From positions 1-55,511 of the forward strand of contig CALUHC010000014.1 in the NCBI GenBank assembly GCA_944320355.1: a stretch of DNA of 55,511 nt. Direction: 5' to 3'. The notes under the pieces are model-generated. The model saw nothing but the letters and a program-made list of their open reading frames with translations, did not search any database and was not told the origin of the DNA. This document shows positions 26,019-36,710 of this stretch, one piece after another (the first letter of the stretch is position 1; each line of letters starts with the position of its first letter). The stretch comes from an uncultured Prevotella sp. (GTDB taxonomy: Bacteria > Bacteroidota > Bacteroidia > Bacteroidales > Bacteroidaceae). The translations under genes were made by a program, and so were the position numbers.

Positions 26019-29000
26019 ATGGAATACAACTTCAGGGAAATCGAGAAGAAATGGCAGCGCAGGTGGGTGGAGCAAAAGACCTACCGCGTGGCCGAAGACA
26101 AGGACAAGGAGAAGTACTACGTGCTGAATATGTTCCCTTACCCCTCCGGGGCGGGGCTGCACGTGGGCCATCCGCTGGGCTACATCGCCAGCGATATATA
26201 TGCCAGGTATAAGCGGCTGAGGGGCTACAACGTGCTCAACCCCATGGGATACGACGCTTACGGGCTGCCCGCCGAGCAGTATGCCATACAGACGGGGCAG
26301 CATCCAGCCATCACGACCGAGGCGAACATAAACCACTATCGCGAGCAGTTGGACAAGATTGGCTTCTCGTTCGACTGGGACAGAGAGGTGCGCACGTGCG
26401 ACCCTAAGTACTATCACTGGACCCAGTGGGCGTTCCAGAAGATGTTCGCCAGCTATTATGACAACAAGCAACAGAAGGCACTGCCCATCGAGAGGCTCAC
26501 AGAGGCGTTCGAGAAGGGCGGCACCGAGGGCATAGACGCGGCCTGCTCGGAGGAGATGACGTTCACTGCCGACGAGTGGCGGGCCATGGACGAGCGCCGC
26601 CGGCAGGAGGTGCTGATGAACTACCGCATAGCCTACCTGGGCGAGACGATGGTGAACTGGTGCCCGCAACTGGGCACGGTGCTGGCCAACGACGAGGTGG
26701 TGGACGGTGTGTCGGAACGCGGCGGCTACCCCGTGGTGCAGAAGAAGATGCGCCAGTGGTGCCTGCGCGTGTCGGCCTACGCCCAGCGGCTGCTCGACGG
26801 GCTGGACACAATTGACTGGACAGACTCGCTGAAGGAGACGCAACGCAACTGGATAGGCCGCTCGGAAGGCGCGGAAGTGCGCTTCACCATAAAAGGAAGC
26901 GATGAGGGGATGGTGATCTTCACCACCCGCGCCGACACGATGTTCGGCGTCACGTTCATGGTGCTGGCACCCGAGAGCGAGCTGGTGGAGAAGGTGACAA
27001 CGCCGGAACAGAAGGCCGAGGTGGACGCTTACCTGGAGCGGACCAAGAAGCGCACCGAGCGCGAACGCATATCCGACCGCAGCGTGAGCGGCGTGTTCTC
27101 AGGCTCATACGCCATCAACCCCATGACCGGCGAGGAGGTGCCAATCTGGATAAGCGACTATGTGCTGGCCGGATATGGCACGGGAGCCATCATGGCCGTG
27201 CCTGCCCACGACTCGCGCGACTATGCCTTCGCCAAGCACTTCGGCCTCGAGATACGCCCGCTCATAGAGGGCTGCGACGTGAGCGAGCAGAGCTTCGACG
27301 CCAAGGAGGGCATTGTGTGCAACTCGCCAAAGGCAGTTCAGGGTTCAGAGTGCGGAGTGCAGAGGTATGATTACCTCAGAGTGAAGAGCGGGGAAACCGG
27401 AATCACAGAGCACGACTCGCAAAAAGGCAACGATGAAGGCGCAAAAGTCAACCACACTTCTGCCACTGACACTTCTCACTCTGCGCTCGAAGCCAATCAT
27501 ACCTCTGCACTCCGCACTCCTAACTCTGCACTCATTCTCAACGGCCTGACCGTGAAGGAGGCCATCGCCAAGACCAAGAAGTACGTTGAGGAGCAGGGAC
27601 TGGGCCGCGTGAAGGTGAACTACCGCCTGCGCGACGCCATATTCTCGCGCCAGCGCTACTGGGGAGAGCCGTTCCCGGTCTACTATAAAGACGGAATGCC
27701 GTACATGATACCTGAGAGCTGCCTGCCGCTGGAGCTGCCCGAGGTTGACAAGTTCCTGCCCACGGAGACGGGCGAGCCGCCGCTCGGACACGCCACGCGC
27801 TGGGCATGGGACACCGCCGCCAACTGCGTGACGGACAACGCGCGCATTGACAACGTGACCGTGTTCCCGCTCGAACTCAACACGATGCCGGGCTTCGCCG
27901 GGTCGAGCGCATATTACCTAAGGTACATGGACCCGCACAACGACAAGGCTCTGGTGAGCCCGGAGGCCGACGGATACTGGCGCGAGGTGGACCTCTACGT
28001 GGGCGGAACGGAGCACGCCACGGGCCATTTGATATACTCCCGCTTCTGGAACAAGTTCCTGCGCGACATCGGAGTGTCGGCCGTGGAGGAGCCGTTCAAG
28101 AAACTTGTCAACCAGGGAATGATACAGGGGCGCAGCAACTTCGTGTATCGCATCAAGGACACAAATACGTTCGTCTCGCTCGGACTGAAGGACCAGTATG
28201 ACACAACGCCGCTCCACGTAGACGTGAACATAGTGCACGGCGACGTGCTCGACATAGAAGCCTTCAGCAACTGGCGCCCGGAATACAAGGACGCGGAGTT
28301 CATCCTTGAGGACGGGAAGTACATTTGCGGCTGGGCAGTGGAGAAAATGTCGAAGTCGATGTACAATGTCGTGAACCCCGACATGATTGTCGAGAAATAC
28401 GGGGCTGACACCCTGCGCCTCTACGAGATGTTCCTCGGCCCCGTGGAGCAGAGCAAGCCGTGGGACACCAACGGCATAGACGGCTGCCACCGCTTCCTGA
28501 AGAAGTTCTGGGCACTGTTCTACGGCCGCGAGGACAGCCTCATCGTGGACGACCGCGAGCCGTCGACCGACGAGCTGAAGGCCGTGCACAAGCTGATAAA
28601 GAAGGTGACACAGGACATAGAGCAGTTCAGCTACAACACGAGCATATCGGCGTTCATGATCTGCGTCAACGAGCTTGGGCAAATGAAATGCCACAACCGC
28701 GCGCTGCTCACCGACCTCGTGGTGCTCATGGCACCGTTCGCCCCGCACATAGCCGAGGAGCTGTGGGAGGCCATTGGAGGCGAGGGCAGCGTGTGCGACG
28801 CGCGCTGGCCGGAGTGGAACGAGCAGTACCTGGTGGAGAACACCGTGCAGCTCACCGCCTCGTTCAACGGCAAGGCCCGCTTCCAGATGCAGTTTGCCGC
28901 CGACGCCGACAACGCCACGATACAAGAGGCAGTGCTCGCCGACGAGCGCTCGCAGAAGTATATCGCCGGCAAGCAGGTGGTGAAGGTCATCATCGTGCCC

Positions 29001-29030
29001 AAGAAGATAGTGAACGTAGTGGTGAAATAA
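26019..29030 (+). CDS. leuS: Leucyl-tRNA synthetase with in-frame repeat insertion
   Basis: LeuRS charges tRNA-Leu with leucine and edits mistakes. The HVGH motif (48-51), the editing-domain [13 protein letters not shown] and the KMSKS loop (776-780) are all present. The length of 1003 residues is roughly 60 above the usual Bacteroidales LeuRS. The excess is a low-complexity segment at about 439-507, between EGIVCNSP and [10 protein letters not shown], where relatives have only a short loop. The DNA there carries a perfect 24 bp inverted repeat related to the intergenic 44-bp repeat at 18242. The ATG at 26019 is preferred over the adjoining GTG at 26016. It follows the AlbA-type gene by 8 bp. 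Confidence 0.98.
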   Translation: MEYNFREIEKKWQRRWVEQKTYRVAEDKDKEKYYVLNMFPYPSGAGLHVGHPLGYIASDIYARYKRLRGYNVLNPMGYDAYGLPAEQYAIQTGQHPAITTEANINHYREQLDKIGFSFDWDREVRTCDPKYYHWTQWAFQKMFASYYDNKQQKALPIERLTEAFEKGGTEGIDAACSEEMTFTADEWRAMDERRRQEVLMNYRIAYLGETMVNWCPQLGTVLANDEVVDGVSERGGYPVVQKKMRQWCLRVSAYAQRLLDGLDTIDWTDSLKETQRNWIGRSEGAEVRFTIKGSDEGMVIFTTRADTMFGVTFMVLAPESELVEKVTTPEQKAEVDAYLERTKKRTERERISDRSVSGVFSGSYAINPMTGEEVPIWISDYVLAGYGTGAIMAVPAHDSRDYAFAKHFGLEIRPLIEGCDVSEQSFDAKEGIVCNSPKAVQGSECGVQRYDYLRVKSGETGITEHDSQKGNDEGAKVNHTSATDTSHSALEANHTSALRTPNSALILNGLTVKEAIAKTKKYVEEQGLGRVKVNYRLRDAIFSRQRYWGEPFPVYYKDGMPYMIPESCLPLELPEVDKFLPTETGEPPLGHATRWAWDTAANCVTDNARIDNVTVFPLELNTMPGFAGSSAYYLRYMDPHNDKALVSPEADGYWREVDLYVGGTEHATGHLIYSRFWNKFLRDIGVSAVEEPFKKLVNQGMIQGRSNFVYRIKDTNTFVSLGLKDQYDTTPLHVDVNIVHGDVLDIEAFSNWRPEYKDAEFILEDGKYICGWAVEKMSKSMYNVVNPDMIVEKYGADTLRLYEMFLGPVEQSKPWDTNGIDGCHRFLKKFWALFYGREDSLIVDDREPSTDELKAVHKLIKKVTQDIEQFSYNTSISAFMICVNELGQMKCHNRALLTDLVVLMAPFAPHIAEELWEAIGGEGSVCDARWPEWNEQYLVENTVQLTASFNGKARFQMQFAADADNATIQEAVLADERSQKYIAGKQVVKVIIVPKKIVNVVVK
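27349..27518. repeat. Inverted repeat inside leuS
   Basis: AGTGCGGAGTGCAGAGGTAT plus GATT (27349-27372) is the exact complement of 27495-27518. The arms equal the core of the 44-bp repeat (AATCATACCTCTGCACTC). The reading frame stays open throughout. Confidence 0.9.
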
Positions 29031-29100
29031 ATGCCCGGAGGCAGGCCCTGGCGGCTGGCCAAGGCCCGCCGCCGGAACCGCCCTGCGGGTAACCGCTTTG
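29031..29100. other. Spacer after leuS
   Basis: Short GC-rich sequence (GGCGGCTGGCC, CCGCCGGAACCG) with no clear terminator. Confidence 0.3.
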
Positions 29101-29184
29101 CGAGACGTGCCGTTTCGCCCGATGAAACGGCACGTTTCAGGCTCCAAAACGGGTCGTTTCGCAGGCCAAAACGGCACGTTTCGC
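29101..29184. repeat. 22-bp palindrome array, locus 4 (4 units)
   Basis: Units start at 29101, 29123, 29145 and 29167, exactly 22 bp apart. The 29123 unit is a perfect 7-3-7 palindrome, TGAAACGGCACGTTTCA. GGCTGACAGTCAAGCCGTTG follows, which may mirror the CTGACAATCAG next to locus 1. Confidence 0.87.
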
Positions 29185-29313
29185 AACAGGCTGACAGTCA
29201 AGCCGTTGCGCGGCCTGCCGCGAACAGGGGCAAGAAGGGGTGCAAGGGGCCACCGCGCAGCCCCTCTTACCTTTTTACATTTCAACATTTTTACCTTTAA
29301 AAGTCTCGGAGTT

Positions 29314-30291
29314 ATGACGATAGACAAGACGCAAGTGCTGAACGAGGTGAAGGACTACGTGTTCATAACCTTCGGCCTAATGCTCTACACCTTCGGCTTC
29401 ACGGTGTTCCTCCTGCCCTACAGCATAGTGACAGGCGGCATCGCGGGCATCGGCGCGATAGTCTTTTACGCCACACGGTTTCCCGTGCAGTACACCTTCT
29501 TCATCATCAACGCCGTGCTCATAGTGGCCGCGCTGAAGATACTCGGGTGGCGTTTCCTCATGAAAACCATCTACGCCACGTTCATGCTCACGTTCCTGCT
29601 GGAGATGGCGCAGACGCTCGTGGTGCAGCCCGACGGCACATTCTACAAGCTCATGGGCGAGGGCAACGACTTCATGTCGCTCGTCATCGGCTGTATGCTC
29701 ACCGGCACCGCCCTCGCCATAGTGTTCCTCAACAACGGCAGCACGGGCGGCACCGACATAGTGGCCGCCGCCGTGAACAAGTACCGCGACATCACCCTGG
29801 GCCGCGTGCTCATCATGGTCGATCTCTGCATCATAGGCAGCTGCCTCTTCATACCCGCCTTCGGCGACGTCTACCACCGCTGCCAGATGGTGGTGTTCGG
29901 CCTCTGCACCATGGTCATAGAGTGCCTCATGCTCGACTACGTGATGAGCGTGCAGCGGCAGTCGGTGCAGTTTCTCATCTTCTCGCGCCACTACGAGGAG
30001 ATAGCCCGCGCCATAACCAGGAAGACAGACCACAGCCTGACGCTGCTCGACGCCCACGGGTGGTACAGCGGCAGGGAGATGAAGGTGATATGCCTTCTGG
30101 CCAAGAAGCGCGAGAGCGTCACCATCTTCCGCCTCATAAAACTGATAGACCCGCAGGCGTTCGTGAGCCAAAGCTCCGTGATAGGGGTATACGGCGAGGG
30201 CTTCGACCCCATAAAGGTGAAGGCCGCGCCACAAAAACAAATAGAAAAAAAAGACAAAGACAATGAAAATAGTATTCGCGACAAACAATGA
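29314..30291 (+). CDS. YitT-family membrane protein (DUF161 + DUF2179)
   Basis: The 325-residue protein has about five or six membrane helices in its first two thirds, with the YitT hallmarks [17 protein letters not shown] and [14 protein letters not shown] cytoplasmic DUF2179-type domain follows ([36 protein letters not shown]). Family members are membrane proteins of uncertain cargo. I chose the ATG at 29314 because the frame upstream is array DNA. The gene overlaps rdgB by 29 bp, so the two are coupled. Confidence 0.93.
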   Translation: MTIDKTQVLNEVKDYVFITFGLMLYTFGFTVFLLPYSIVTGGIAGIGAIVFYATRFPVQYTFFIINAVLIVAALKILGWRFLMKTIYATFMLTFLLEMAQTLVVQPDGTFYKLMGEGNDFMSLVIGCMLTGTALAIVFLNNGSTGGTDIVAAAVNKYRDITLGRVLIMVDLCIIGSCLFIPAFGDVYHRCQMVVFGLCTMVIECLMLDYVMSVQRQSVQFLIFSRHYEEIARAITRKTDHSLTLLDAHGWYSGREMKVICLLAKKRESVTIFRLIKLIDPQAFVSQSSVIGVYGEGFDPIKVKAAPQKQIEKKDKDNENSIRDKQ

Positions 30292-30862
30292 GCACAAGCT
30301 CGCGGAGATACGCCAGATACTCGGCGGCAGCATAGAGGTGCTCTCGCTGGCCGACATCGGCTGCCACGCCGACATACCAGAGACCGGCGCAACGCTTGAG
30401 GAGAACGCCATGCAGAAGGCCCGCTACGTATACGACAACTACGGTATGAGCGCATTCGCCGACGACACCGGCCTCGAAGTCGACGCACTAGGCGGCGCGC
30501 CCGGCGTCTACAGCGCGCGCTACGCCGGCGGCGCTGGCCACGACAGCGAGGCCAACATGGCAAAACTCCTGGCCGAATTAGCAGAAAATAACAATCGCCG
30601 CGCACGATTCCGCACCGTCATCGCGTTAATAGAGAAGGCAGAGGGCACCGACGGGCCACGGACATCCACCTTCGAGGGACGCGTCGACGGCGAGATAACC
30701 CGCGGCAAGCGCGGCGCCGGCGGCTTCGGCTACGACCCCATCTTCCGCCCCGACGGCCATGACAAGACCTTCGCCGAGCTTGGCCCCGAGGTGAAAAACA
30801 AGATAAGCCACCGCGCCCGCGCCGTGGAGAAGCTGGCCCGCCACCTGCTGGGCGAGAGGTAG
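30263..30862 (+). CDS. rdgB: XTP/dITP diphosphatase (RdgB/HAM1)
   Basis: RdgB (199 residues) hydrolyses dITP, XTP and similar damaged nucleotides to keep them out of DNA. It begins [20 protein letters not shown]. The catalytic-site block [16 protein letters not shown] is followed by [20 protein letters not shown], and GGFGYDPIF and [10 protein letters not shown] appear near the end. Its start lies inside the end of the YitT gene. Confidence 0.97.
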   Translation: MKIVFATNNEHKLAEIRQILGGSIEVLSLADIGCHADIPETGATLEENAMQKARYVYDNYGMSAFADDTGLEVDALGGAPGVYSARYAGGAGHDSEANMAKLLAELAENNNRRARFRTVIALIEKAEGTDGPRTSTFEGRVDGEITRGKRGAGGFGYDPIFRPDGHDKTFAELGPEVKNKISHRARAVEKLARHLLGER

Positions 30863-30946
30863 GGAAGAGATGAAACGGCGCGCCGCAATGGCATACGGCC
30901 GCAACCTTGACCACCCCAAAAGACAACGCAAACAACGCCGCGAACG

Positions 30947-32359
30947 ATGAAACGATGCAACCCATTATACATAGTGGCCATAATATCGCCTTTCATGCTT
31001 TGGGGAATGTGTATGGTTCTGCCCGTTTTTGACGATTGGTACTACCACACTGCGCCCAAAGTAGGCGTTCCATTTTCGCCCGAAGCGTTGTATCCGATGA
31101 ACCAATACTGGCGGCCGTTCGACGTGTTGTTCGGTTACGCTCTGGCGTTGCGCCCCTCGCTGTTTCCGCTTGCCAACCACCTGTGCATTTTTGCCGCCCA
31201 TGCAGGCAGCACGGTGCTTGTTTACCGCCTTGCCCAAAGGATGAGACTGTCGGCACTGGCCTGCTGCATCGCCACGCTGTTTTTCTTCATCTCACCGGCA
31301 GCCTTGGGCACACTGCTCAACACGGACTCGCTGAACCAAGCCTTCTCGGGCTTCTTTGGCCTCGTCTCCTTATATGTATATACGTCTGTAAGCGGGCGTA
31401 AGGGCATCTTTCTTTATGTCATTGCGCTGCTTGTGGCCGCGCTTTGCAAGGAGAACGGCCTGGCTTGGGCCGCCGTAACGCCGATATTCGGCTATGCCGT
31501 TCTTGGCGGAAGCCGGCGGCGATTCGTCCGCGGACTGATTCTGTGCGCCGCCGTCTGTGCCGCATATTTTGCCGTCAGGCTGTCCTTGCAGCAGGGAAGC
31601 CTGTTGTCAGACGAGTTTGTCAACGAGCGCAAAGGGTCATATCTCAAGTATATTGCGACATGGCTCAGCTACACATGGCTGCCGGTCGATTACATAGCTG
31701 TCATGTTCAAGCCGGAACGAAACTGGGGGCTCGCGGCCTTGACCGCCGCGCTCGGCCTGCCGTTTCTCGCCATGCTGTCCTGCGGCTCGCGCCGCGCATG
31801 GCAGGGCAAACGCCTTGTCGGACTGCTTGTATGCTTTTTCGCGGCCACCTCGCCCCACCTTGTCACCGTGTTCGGCAATATGCACTGCTATTCCGGACTG
31901 CCCATGGCAGCTCTCATCGCGGGCTGCCTCCTTGACGGAAACGCGCGGCAACGACTGCTTGCATATACGTTCGGAGCATACGCGGCGGCGTGTATGATAA
32001 CCGATTTGCACCACTGGCAGATGGCAAAACAGTCCGGGCAGACAGGCGAGAAGATGGCAAAGGAAATCGTAGCAGGCTCAACCAGACCCGCACGACGGGC
32101 GATGGTCATCCACGATGGTGCCACCGAGGGCGGCTTTTCCACGTTCTGCACACCGCCTTTGCTATCGTTTGAATACGGGCTGGCCGTAAAAGGGCAAACA
32201 GGGTTCTCATGGCCTGAAGACATATCCGACACGATTGCCAATCTGTCGGATGCCCATGCGGTATCGGAGATAGCTGACAGGGCACTGGCTTCGGGCACAG
32301 ATGCCGTATGGATGGTATCCGGCGACAAGGCCAGGGTCATAGCCGAGCGGGAGCAATAA
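30947..32359 (+). CDS. Multi-pass membrane protein, possible GT-C glycosyltransferase
   Basis: This 470-residue protein has roughly ten hydrophobic helices followed by a soluble C-terminal part (from about residue 365). Directly after the first helix comes PVFDDWYYH (about 26-34), an acidic pair where GT-C glycosyltransferases carry catalytic Asp. MNQYWRPFDVLFGY and LLNTDSLNQAFSGFFGL also look like this superfamily. If correct, it would use a lipid-linked sugar outside the membrane. I cannot name a family. Plus-strand neighbours are rdgB before and the porZ-like gene after. Confidence 0.7.
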   Translation: MKRCNPLYIVAIISPFMLWGMCMVLPVFDDWYYHTAPKVGVPFSPEALYPMNQYWRPFDVLFGYALALRPSLFPLANHLCIFAAHAGSTVLVYRLAQRMRLSALACCIATLFFFISPAALGTLLNTDSLNQAFSGFFGLVSLYVYTSVSGRKGIFLYVIALLVAALCKENGLAWAAVTPIFGYAVLGGSRRRFVRGLILCAAVCAAYFAVRLSLQQGSLLSDEFVNERKGSYLKYIATWLSYTWLPVDYIAVMFKPERNWGLAALTAALGLPFLAMLSCGSRRAWQGKRLVGLLVCFFAATSPHLVTVFGNMHCYSGLPMAALIAGCLLDGNARQRLLAYTFGAYAAACMITDLHHWQMAKQSGQTGEKMAKEIVAGSTRPARRAMVIHDGATEGGFSTFCTPPLLSFEYGLAVKGQTGFSWPEDISDTIANLSDAHAVSEIADRALASGTDAVWMVSGDKARVIAEREQ

Positions 32360-32439
32360 ACAGTGTGACACGGCATGATGACACCCAAAACGCCATCTGA
32401 ACAATATGGATTGAAGAAACAAGACAAATAGGACAGAGA

Positions 32440-34470
32440 ATGAAAAATATACTTTTGGAAACAGCATTTTGCCTTCTGGCAGGCATCGCAGCAGCCACAA
32501 ACGGAAACGCCGCCATAGGCTCTTGGCGGGCATACATGGCGTACAGCGAGATTCAACAGATAAAAGAAGCCGGCAACGTGCTGTTTGTCAGGGCATCGAA
32601 CAGCCTGTATCAATACAACACCACCGACCAGTCAATAACGACTTACGACAAAACCACCGGCATGAGCGATACGTATATAACCCGCATAGACTGGAACAAG
32701 ACAGCCCGCAAGCTCATCGTGATTTATGACAACAGCAACATTGACCTCGTGGACATTGCGGGAAACATAACAAACATATCCGACCTGTATTCCTCAACCA
32801 TGACGGAAGACAAGACAGTGAACAGCACTACCAATTCCGGAGAGTTCACATACCTGGCCACAAACTTCGGAGTGGTCAAGGTAAACATGGCCCGGGAGGA
32901 AATAAGCGAGACCTACAATCTTGGCCTTCAAGTGGCACGCGTAGGACTGAATGGCGGAAATATATACGTATCCACGCAGAGCGGTGATGTATGGATGGCC
33001 TCTGAAAACACCAACCTCATAGACAAAAGCAATTGGGCACAAACGACATCCTACCCTGATAACATATCTGTGGATGATGACTCTGATACAGAAAACAATC
33101 GCGAACTGGTGTCCTCGCTGTCACCGGGCGGACCCTCATACAACTATTTTGGCTATCTCAGGGTCCATAACGGCAAGCTCTACGCAGCCAACGGATATTC
33201 AGACCTTACTTTTACAGCCGCTCTACAGGTATATGACGGCACAGACTGGACTCTCTATGAAAACGACATAGAAGATCAAATAGGCCATCCATTCGTCAAC
33301 TTGTTCTGTTGTGACATAGATCCGACCGACGAAAGCCATGTGTTCGCAGGCGGACGAACCGGTCTTTACGAATACCGCAACGGCCGTTTCGTCCGTGAAT
33401 ACACCAACGACAACAGCCCGCTGGAGACAGCGGAGACCGTTGGAGGCGACAACAAGAACTATGTGCTCGTCACAAGTGTAGAATTTGACCGGCAGGGAAA
33501 CCTGTGGGTGGCCAACAGCACAAGCCCTTCGACATCCATATTGAAACTGAACCGCGACGGAAGTTGGGAGTCACACCACCATGATGAGCTGATGGTCAGC
33601 TACAACAACAGGCGATACGCACTGGAACACATGGAAGACATGATGTTTGACAGCCGGGGGCTGATGTGGATGAACAACAATTATTGGAATATGCCCGCAT
33701 TGATTCGGTATGACACATCTAACGACGATATAACCGTCTATTCCGACTTTGAGAATCAAGACGGGACATCGCTAACGATGAGTTTCGTAAACAGCGTGGT
33801 TGAAGACAGGGACGGCAATATATGGATGGGAACCAGCTCAGGCCCCGGGTACATAGAAAGCACACAGGCCGCAAGCGGACAACTGACATTCATACAGCCT
33901 AAAATTCCACGCAACGATGGTACGAACTATGCCGACTACCTCTTAAACAACATACCAATCAGTGCTGTCGCGATAGACGGAGGCAACAGAAAGTGGCTCG
34001 GGACAAGCGGCAATGGCATATACCTTATAAGTGCCGACAACATGGCACAACTGCAACATTTCACGACAGAAAATAGCCCGTTGCTATCTGACAACATACA
34101 AGCCATTGCCATAAACAACACCACAGGCGAGGTGTTCTTCGGCACAGACAAGGGACTATGCTCTTATATGAGCGATGCGACCGCACCCGCCGACGAGATG
34201 GAAAAGGACAACGTATACGCCTATCCCAACCCTGTCGAGCCAGGATATACCGGCCTGATAACCGTTGTGGGGCTCAGTTTCGACGCCGATGTAAAGATAA
34301 CCACAGCCACCGGCTACCTCGTGGCTGAGGGACGGAGCAACGGCGGAATGTTCACTTGGGACGGACGTGACCGTGACGGACGCCGTGTGGCCTCGGGAGT
34401 CTACAATATCGTCACGGCGAAAAGCGACGGAAGCAAAGGCACAGTATGCAAGGTGGCAGTTGTAAGATAG
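32440..34470 (+). CDS. porZ: PorZ-like beta-propeller protein (type IX secretion)
   Basis: The 676-residue protein has a signal peptide (about 1-24), then the PorZ-style opening IGSWRAYMAYSEIQQIKEAG. Two-component-propeller repeats follow (for example GNLWVANSTSPSTSILKLNR, DRDGNIWMGTSSGPGYI, GNRKWLGTSGNGIYLI). The end is a C-terminal Ig-like domain (VYAYPNPVEPGYTGLITVVG onward) of T9SS type. PorZ helps anchor T9SS cargo to anionic LPS at the cell surface in Porphyromonas gingivalis. Length is somewhat shorter than P. gingivalis PorZ. A generic secreted propeller protein is the alternative. The next gene starts 4 bp after its stop. Confidence 0.78.
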   Translation: MKNILLETAFCLLAGIAAATNGNAAIGSWRAYMAYSEIQQIKEAGNVLFVRASNSLYQYNTTDQSITTYDKTTGMSDTYITRIDWNKTARKLIVIYDNSNIDLVDIAGNITNISDLYSSTMTEDKTVNSTTNSGEFTYLATNFGVVKVNMAREEISETYNLGLQVARVGLNGGNIYVSTQSGDVWMASENTNLIDKSNWAQTTSYPDNISVDDDSDTENNRELVSSLSPGGPSYNYFGYLRVHNGKLYAANGYSDLTFTAALQVYDGTDWTLYENDIEDQIGHPFVNLFCCDIDPTDESHVFAGGRTGLYEYRNGRFVREYTNDNSPLETAETVGGDNKNYVLVTSVEFDRQGNLWVANSTSPSTSILKLNRDGSWESHHHDELMVSYNNRRYALEHMEDMMFDSRGLMWMNNNYWNMPALIRYDTSNDDITVYSDFENQDGTSLTMSFVNSVVEDRDGNIWMGTSSGPGYIESTQAASGQLTFIQPKIPRNDGTNYADYLLNNIPISAVAIDGGNRKWLGTSGNGIYLISADNMAQLQHFTTENSPLLSDNIQAIAINNTTGEVFFGTDKGLCSYMSDATAPADEMEKDNVYAYPNPVEPGYTGLITVVGLSFDADVKITTATGYLVAEGRSNGGMFTWDGRDRDGRRVASGVYNIVTAKSDGSKGTVCKVAVVR

Positions 34471-34474
34471 CGGC

Positions 34475-35527
34475 ATGAACGGCATGAAACTGTCAAGACG
34501 AACCCTGAAGGAACGCGACACACAGCTCGATGCATATAGGGCATACCTCATGATTTACATGGTTTGCATTGTTCATTCGGTATATTGGTTCAATCTTGGC
34601 AGCGAGCCTCTGCGCTCTGCCATCCTATTCGAGATGCCGTTGGTGTTCTTTATTTCCGGTGCTTCACAGTCTTTCAAACGTGGAGCCGCGCTTCCGACGT
34701 TCCGAAAGTTTGTATCAAACCGCGCGTGGAGGGTGTTATTCCCGTTCTACGTCTTTCTGTCCATGACAATATTGTCCGTGTTAGCCGCATCATTCGTGGT
34801 GCCGTCGGTGGCTCGCAATCTAAATTCGCTCACGCTGCTTTCTTGGTTGAACGCGCTGCTGACCTTTGGAGGGGTGCCTTTCCCGTACTATTCCCACACA
34901 TGGTTCATATCTGTTTATTTCGTCATCACTTGCTCATTTCCACTTCAAGCCAAGCTACTGCAACACATTCCGGGCGTGGTTTACCTCGCGGTAAATACAG
35001 CTTTAGTGACGACGCTGTCGTTTGCCGACTTTCCGTCCATGTGGCTCGACTTGCGGCAGTTGCTTGTTTACAACGTGTTTTTCATCGCAGGCTATCTATA
35101 TTACCGCAACATGAGAATGCGTTACCTCTGTATTGTGGCAGCCGTGAGCGTGCCGTTGGCACTGACGGGAATCGCAAGCGGACTGTCTGTTCCCATGCAA
35201 GACTACAAGTTCTCAGGCAACATTCGCTTTCTTGTGCTCGGTGTGGCGTGGCTTAGCCTTCTTTCCATACTACTCACTCATGTCCGCCTGCCGTACAACC
35301 GGATGGTTACTGTCTGGAATGTCCGTGGATATACCATATACCTTTATCAGATATTCGCGGCTGTTGCCGCAGGAAAAGCAGTCGAACTGTGCCTGTCATA
35401 CAGCAGCAATATGATACCGGCATTTTGCATCGCAGCCTTCTCCATGTTCGCAATCAATACGGCCATGAGCCGATATACGTACACTTTGGAGCAAACGGTG
35501 AAGCGTATGATTGTGCGCAATCATTGA
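34475..35527 (+). CDS. Membrane acyltransferase (acyltransferase_3 family), copy 1
   Basis: A 350-residue integral membrane protein with about ten helices. It starts with the family block RDTQLDAYRAYLMIYMVCIV (residues 14-33), and FFISGASQSFKRG lies near 65. Acyltransferase_3 proteins usually add acetyl or other acyl groups to exported polysaccharides. It starts 4 bp after the porZ-like gene. It is paralogous to the next gene (both have DxQLDAYR, LLFEMP or its variant ILFEMP, FFISGA, and similar C-termini), which points to a local duplication. Confidence 0.9.
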   Translation: MNGMKLSRRTLKERDTQLDAYRAYLMIYMVCIVHSVYWFNLGSEPLRSAILFEMPLVFFISGASQSFKRGAALPTFRKFVSNRAWRVLFPFYVFLSMTILSVLAASFVVPSVARNLNSLTLLSWLNALLTFGGVPFPYYSHTWFISVYFVITCSFPLQAKLLQHIPGVVYLAVNTALVTTLSFADFPSMWLDLRQLLVYNVFFIAGYLYYRNMRMRYLCIVAAVSVPLALTGIASGLSVPMQDYKFSGNIRFLVLGVAWLSLLSILLTHVRLPYNRMVTVWNVRGYTIYLYQIFAAVAAGKAVELCLSYSSNMIPAFCIAAFSMFAINTAMSRYTYTLEQTVKRMIVRNH

Positions 35528-35631
35528 GGCCGGGCCACGCGCAGACTCCACGACAAACTCTGCGGCAGGAACATTGCCGTGGCGGCACAGCCGACATAGC
35601 GGCCACAAACCAAACATTAAAAAAGAATAAA

Positions 35632-36669
35632 GTGAATAAAAAACAGCGAGACAGCCAGCTTGATGCCTACCGCGGACTGATCATGATCCACATGGTGTGC
35701 GTCATCCATGTGCTTTATTGCATAGGCCCGAAGATAGAACCACTCAGTTCGGTCCTGCTTTTCGAGATGCCTGCAGTCTTTTTCATATCCGGCGCGGCCC
35801 AATCACGGCGCGAATCGCCCTTTCCGCCAATACTGACATACATTGCGGGCAGAGCCAAACGGGTGCTCGTGCCTTTCTTCCTGTTCATCCCTTTGCTGCT
35901 TTTCGGTTTTGCCGCCGTGTCGTTTGCGGGATTGTCGGTAGGCAACTACGTGTTCGACGCAAGTTCATTGACTGCCGGCGATGTGGTGAAACTCTTGCTT
36001 ACAGGAGGCAATGCGAAAATACCAACCTACCAATACACTTGGTTCATCAGCTGCTATTTCGCCTTGCTGTGCTCGTTTCCCATACAGCGCCGCCTGCTTC
36101 GCCACATTCCGCGCACGCTTTATCTCTCCCTGAACCTCGTCGCTATCGCCGCAATGTCATTCATAGACCTTGGCTTCCATCAAGGCTATTTAGTCAAGAA
36201 CCTTGTCATTTACAATTTCTTTTTCCTTGCAGGATATTTCTATTACCGCCGCTTCAGCCTGCGCCATCTTGTTGCCGTGGCGGCAGTCACTGTGCCTATC
36301 GCGGTTTTTACGTTCATTTCCGGCACAGCCGTTCCCATGCAGCAGCACAAGTTTCCACCCGATATATGCTTTCTTGCGTTCGGCATGGCGTGGCTCAGCG
36401 TGCTTTCGCTGCTGCTCTGGAAAGCAAAGCTGCCTGAATGCCGCATGATAAATGTGTGGAACGAGCGCGGCTACAACATCTTCTTATATCAGGTTTTCAG
36501 CCTATGGACAGTTGTTTTCATAACCTCGCCATGGATTGACAGCCTTGACAACACATGGATTCGGCTTACCGTCCTGAGCCTGCTGACGTTTGCAGTGACC
36601 ACTGTCCTCAGCCATTTCACGTTCGCTTATGAGCAAGCGGCTATTAAGTTTGTATTGCGGAATAAATAA
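35632..36669 (+). CDS. Membrane acyltransferase (acyltransferase_3 family), copy 2
   Basis: The product is 345 residues from a GTG at 35632, with a purine-rich AAAAAGAATAAA upstream. The first residues (NKKQRDSQLDAYRGLIMIHM) align with the start of copy 1, which is why the longer open frame from 35389, overlapping copy 1, was not used. The rest follows copy 1: LLFEMPAVFFISGAAQS, TYQYTWFISCYFALLCSFPI, a mid-protein GYFYYRRF, and a C-terminal helix rich in Val/Thr. Same presumed role; both may modify the surface glycan that T9SS proteins attach to, which is an inference from position. Confidence 0.88.
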   Translation: MNKKQRDSQLDAYRGLIMIHMVCVIHVLYCIGPKIEPLSSVLLFEMPAVFFISGAAQSRRESPFPPILTYIAGRAKRVLVPFFLFIPLLLFGFAAVSFAGLSVGNYVFDASSLTAGDVVKLLLTGGNAKIPTYQYTWFISCYFALLCSFPIQRRLLRHIPRTLYLSLNLVAIAAMSFIDLGFHQGYLVKNLVIYNFFFLAGYFYYRRFSLRHLVAVAAVTVPIAVFTFISGTAVPMQQHKFPPDICFLAFGMAWLSVLSLLLWKAKLPECRMINVWNERGYNIFLYQVFSLWTVVFITSPWIDSLDNTWIRLTVLSLLTFAVTTVLSHFTFAYEQAAIKFVLRNK

Positions 36670-36710
36670 TGCCGGCCGACACATTCGATGACAATGAATG
36701 AATCAAAGAT

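Noticed and set aside
35389-35631. Longer N-terminus of acyltransferase copy 2
   Set aside because: It overlaps copy 1 by 139 bp and has no membrane-protein features; alignment with copy 1 supports the GTG at 35632.
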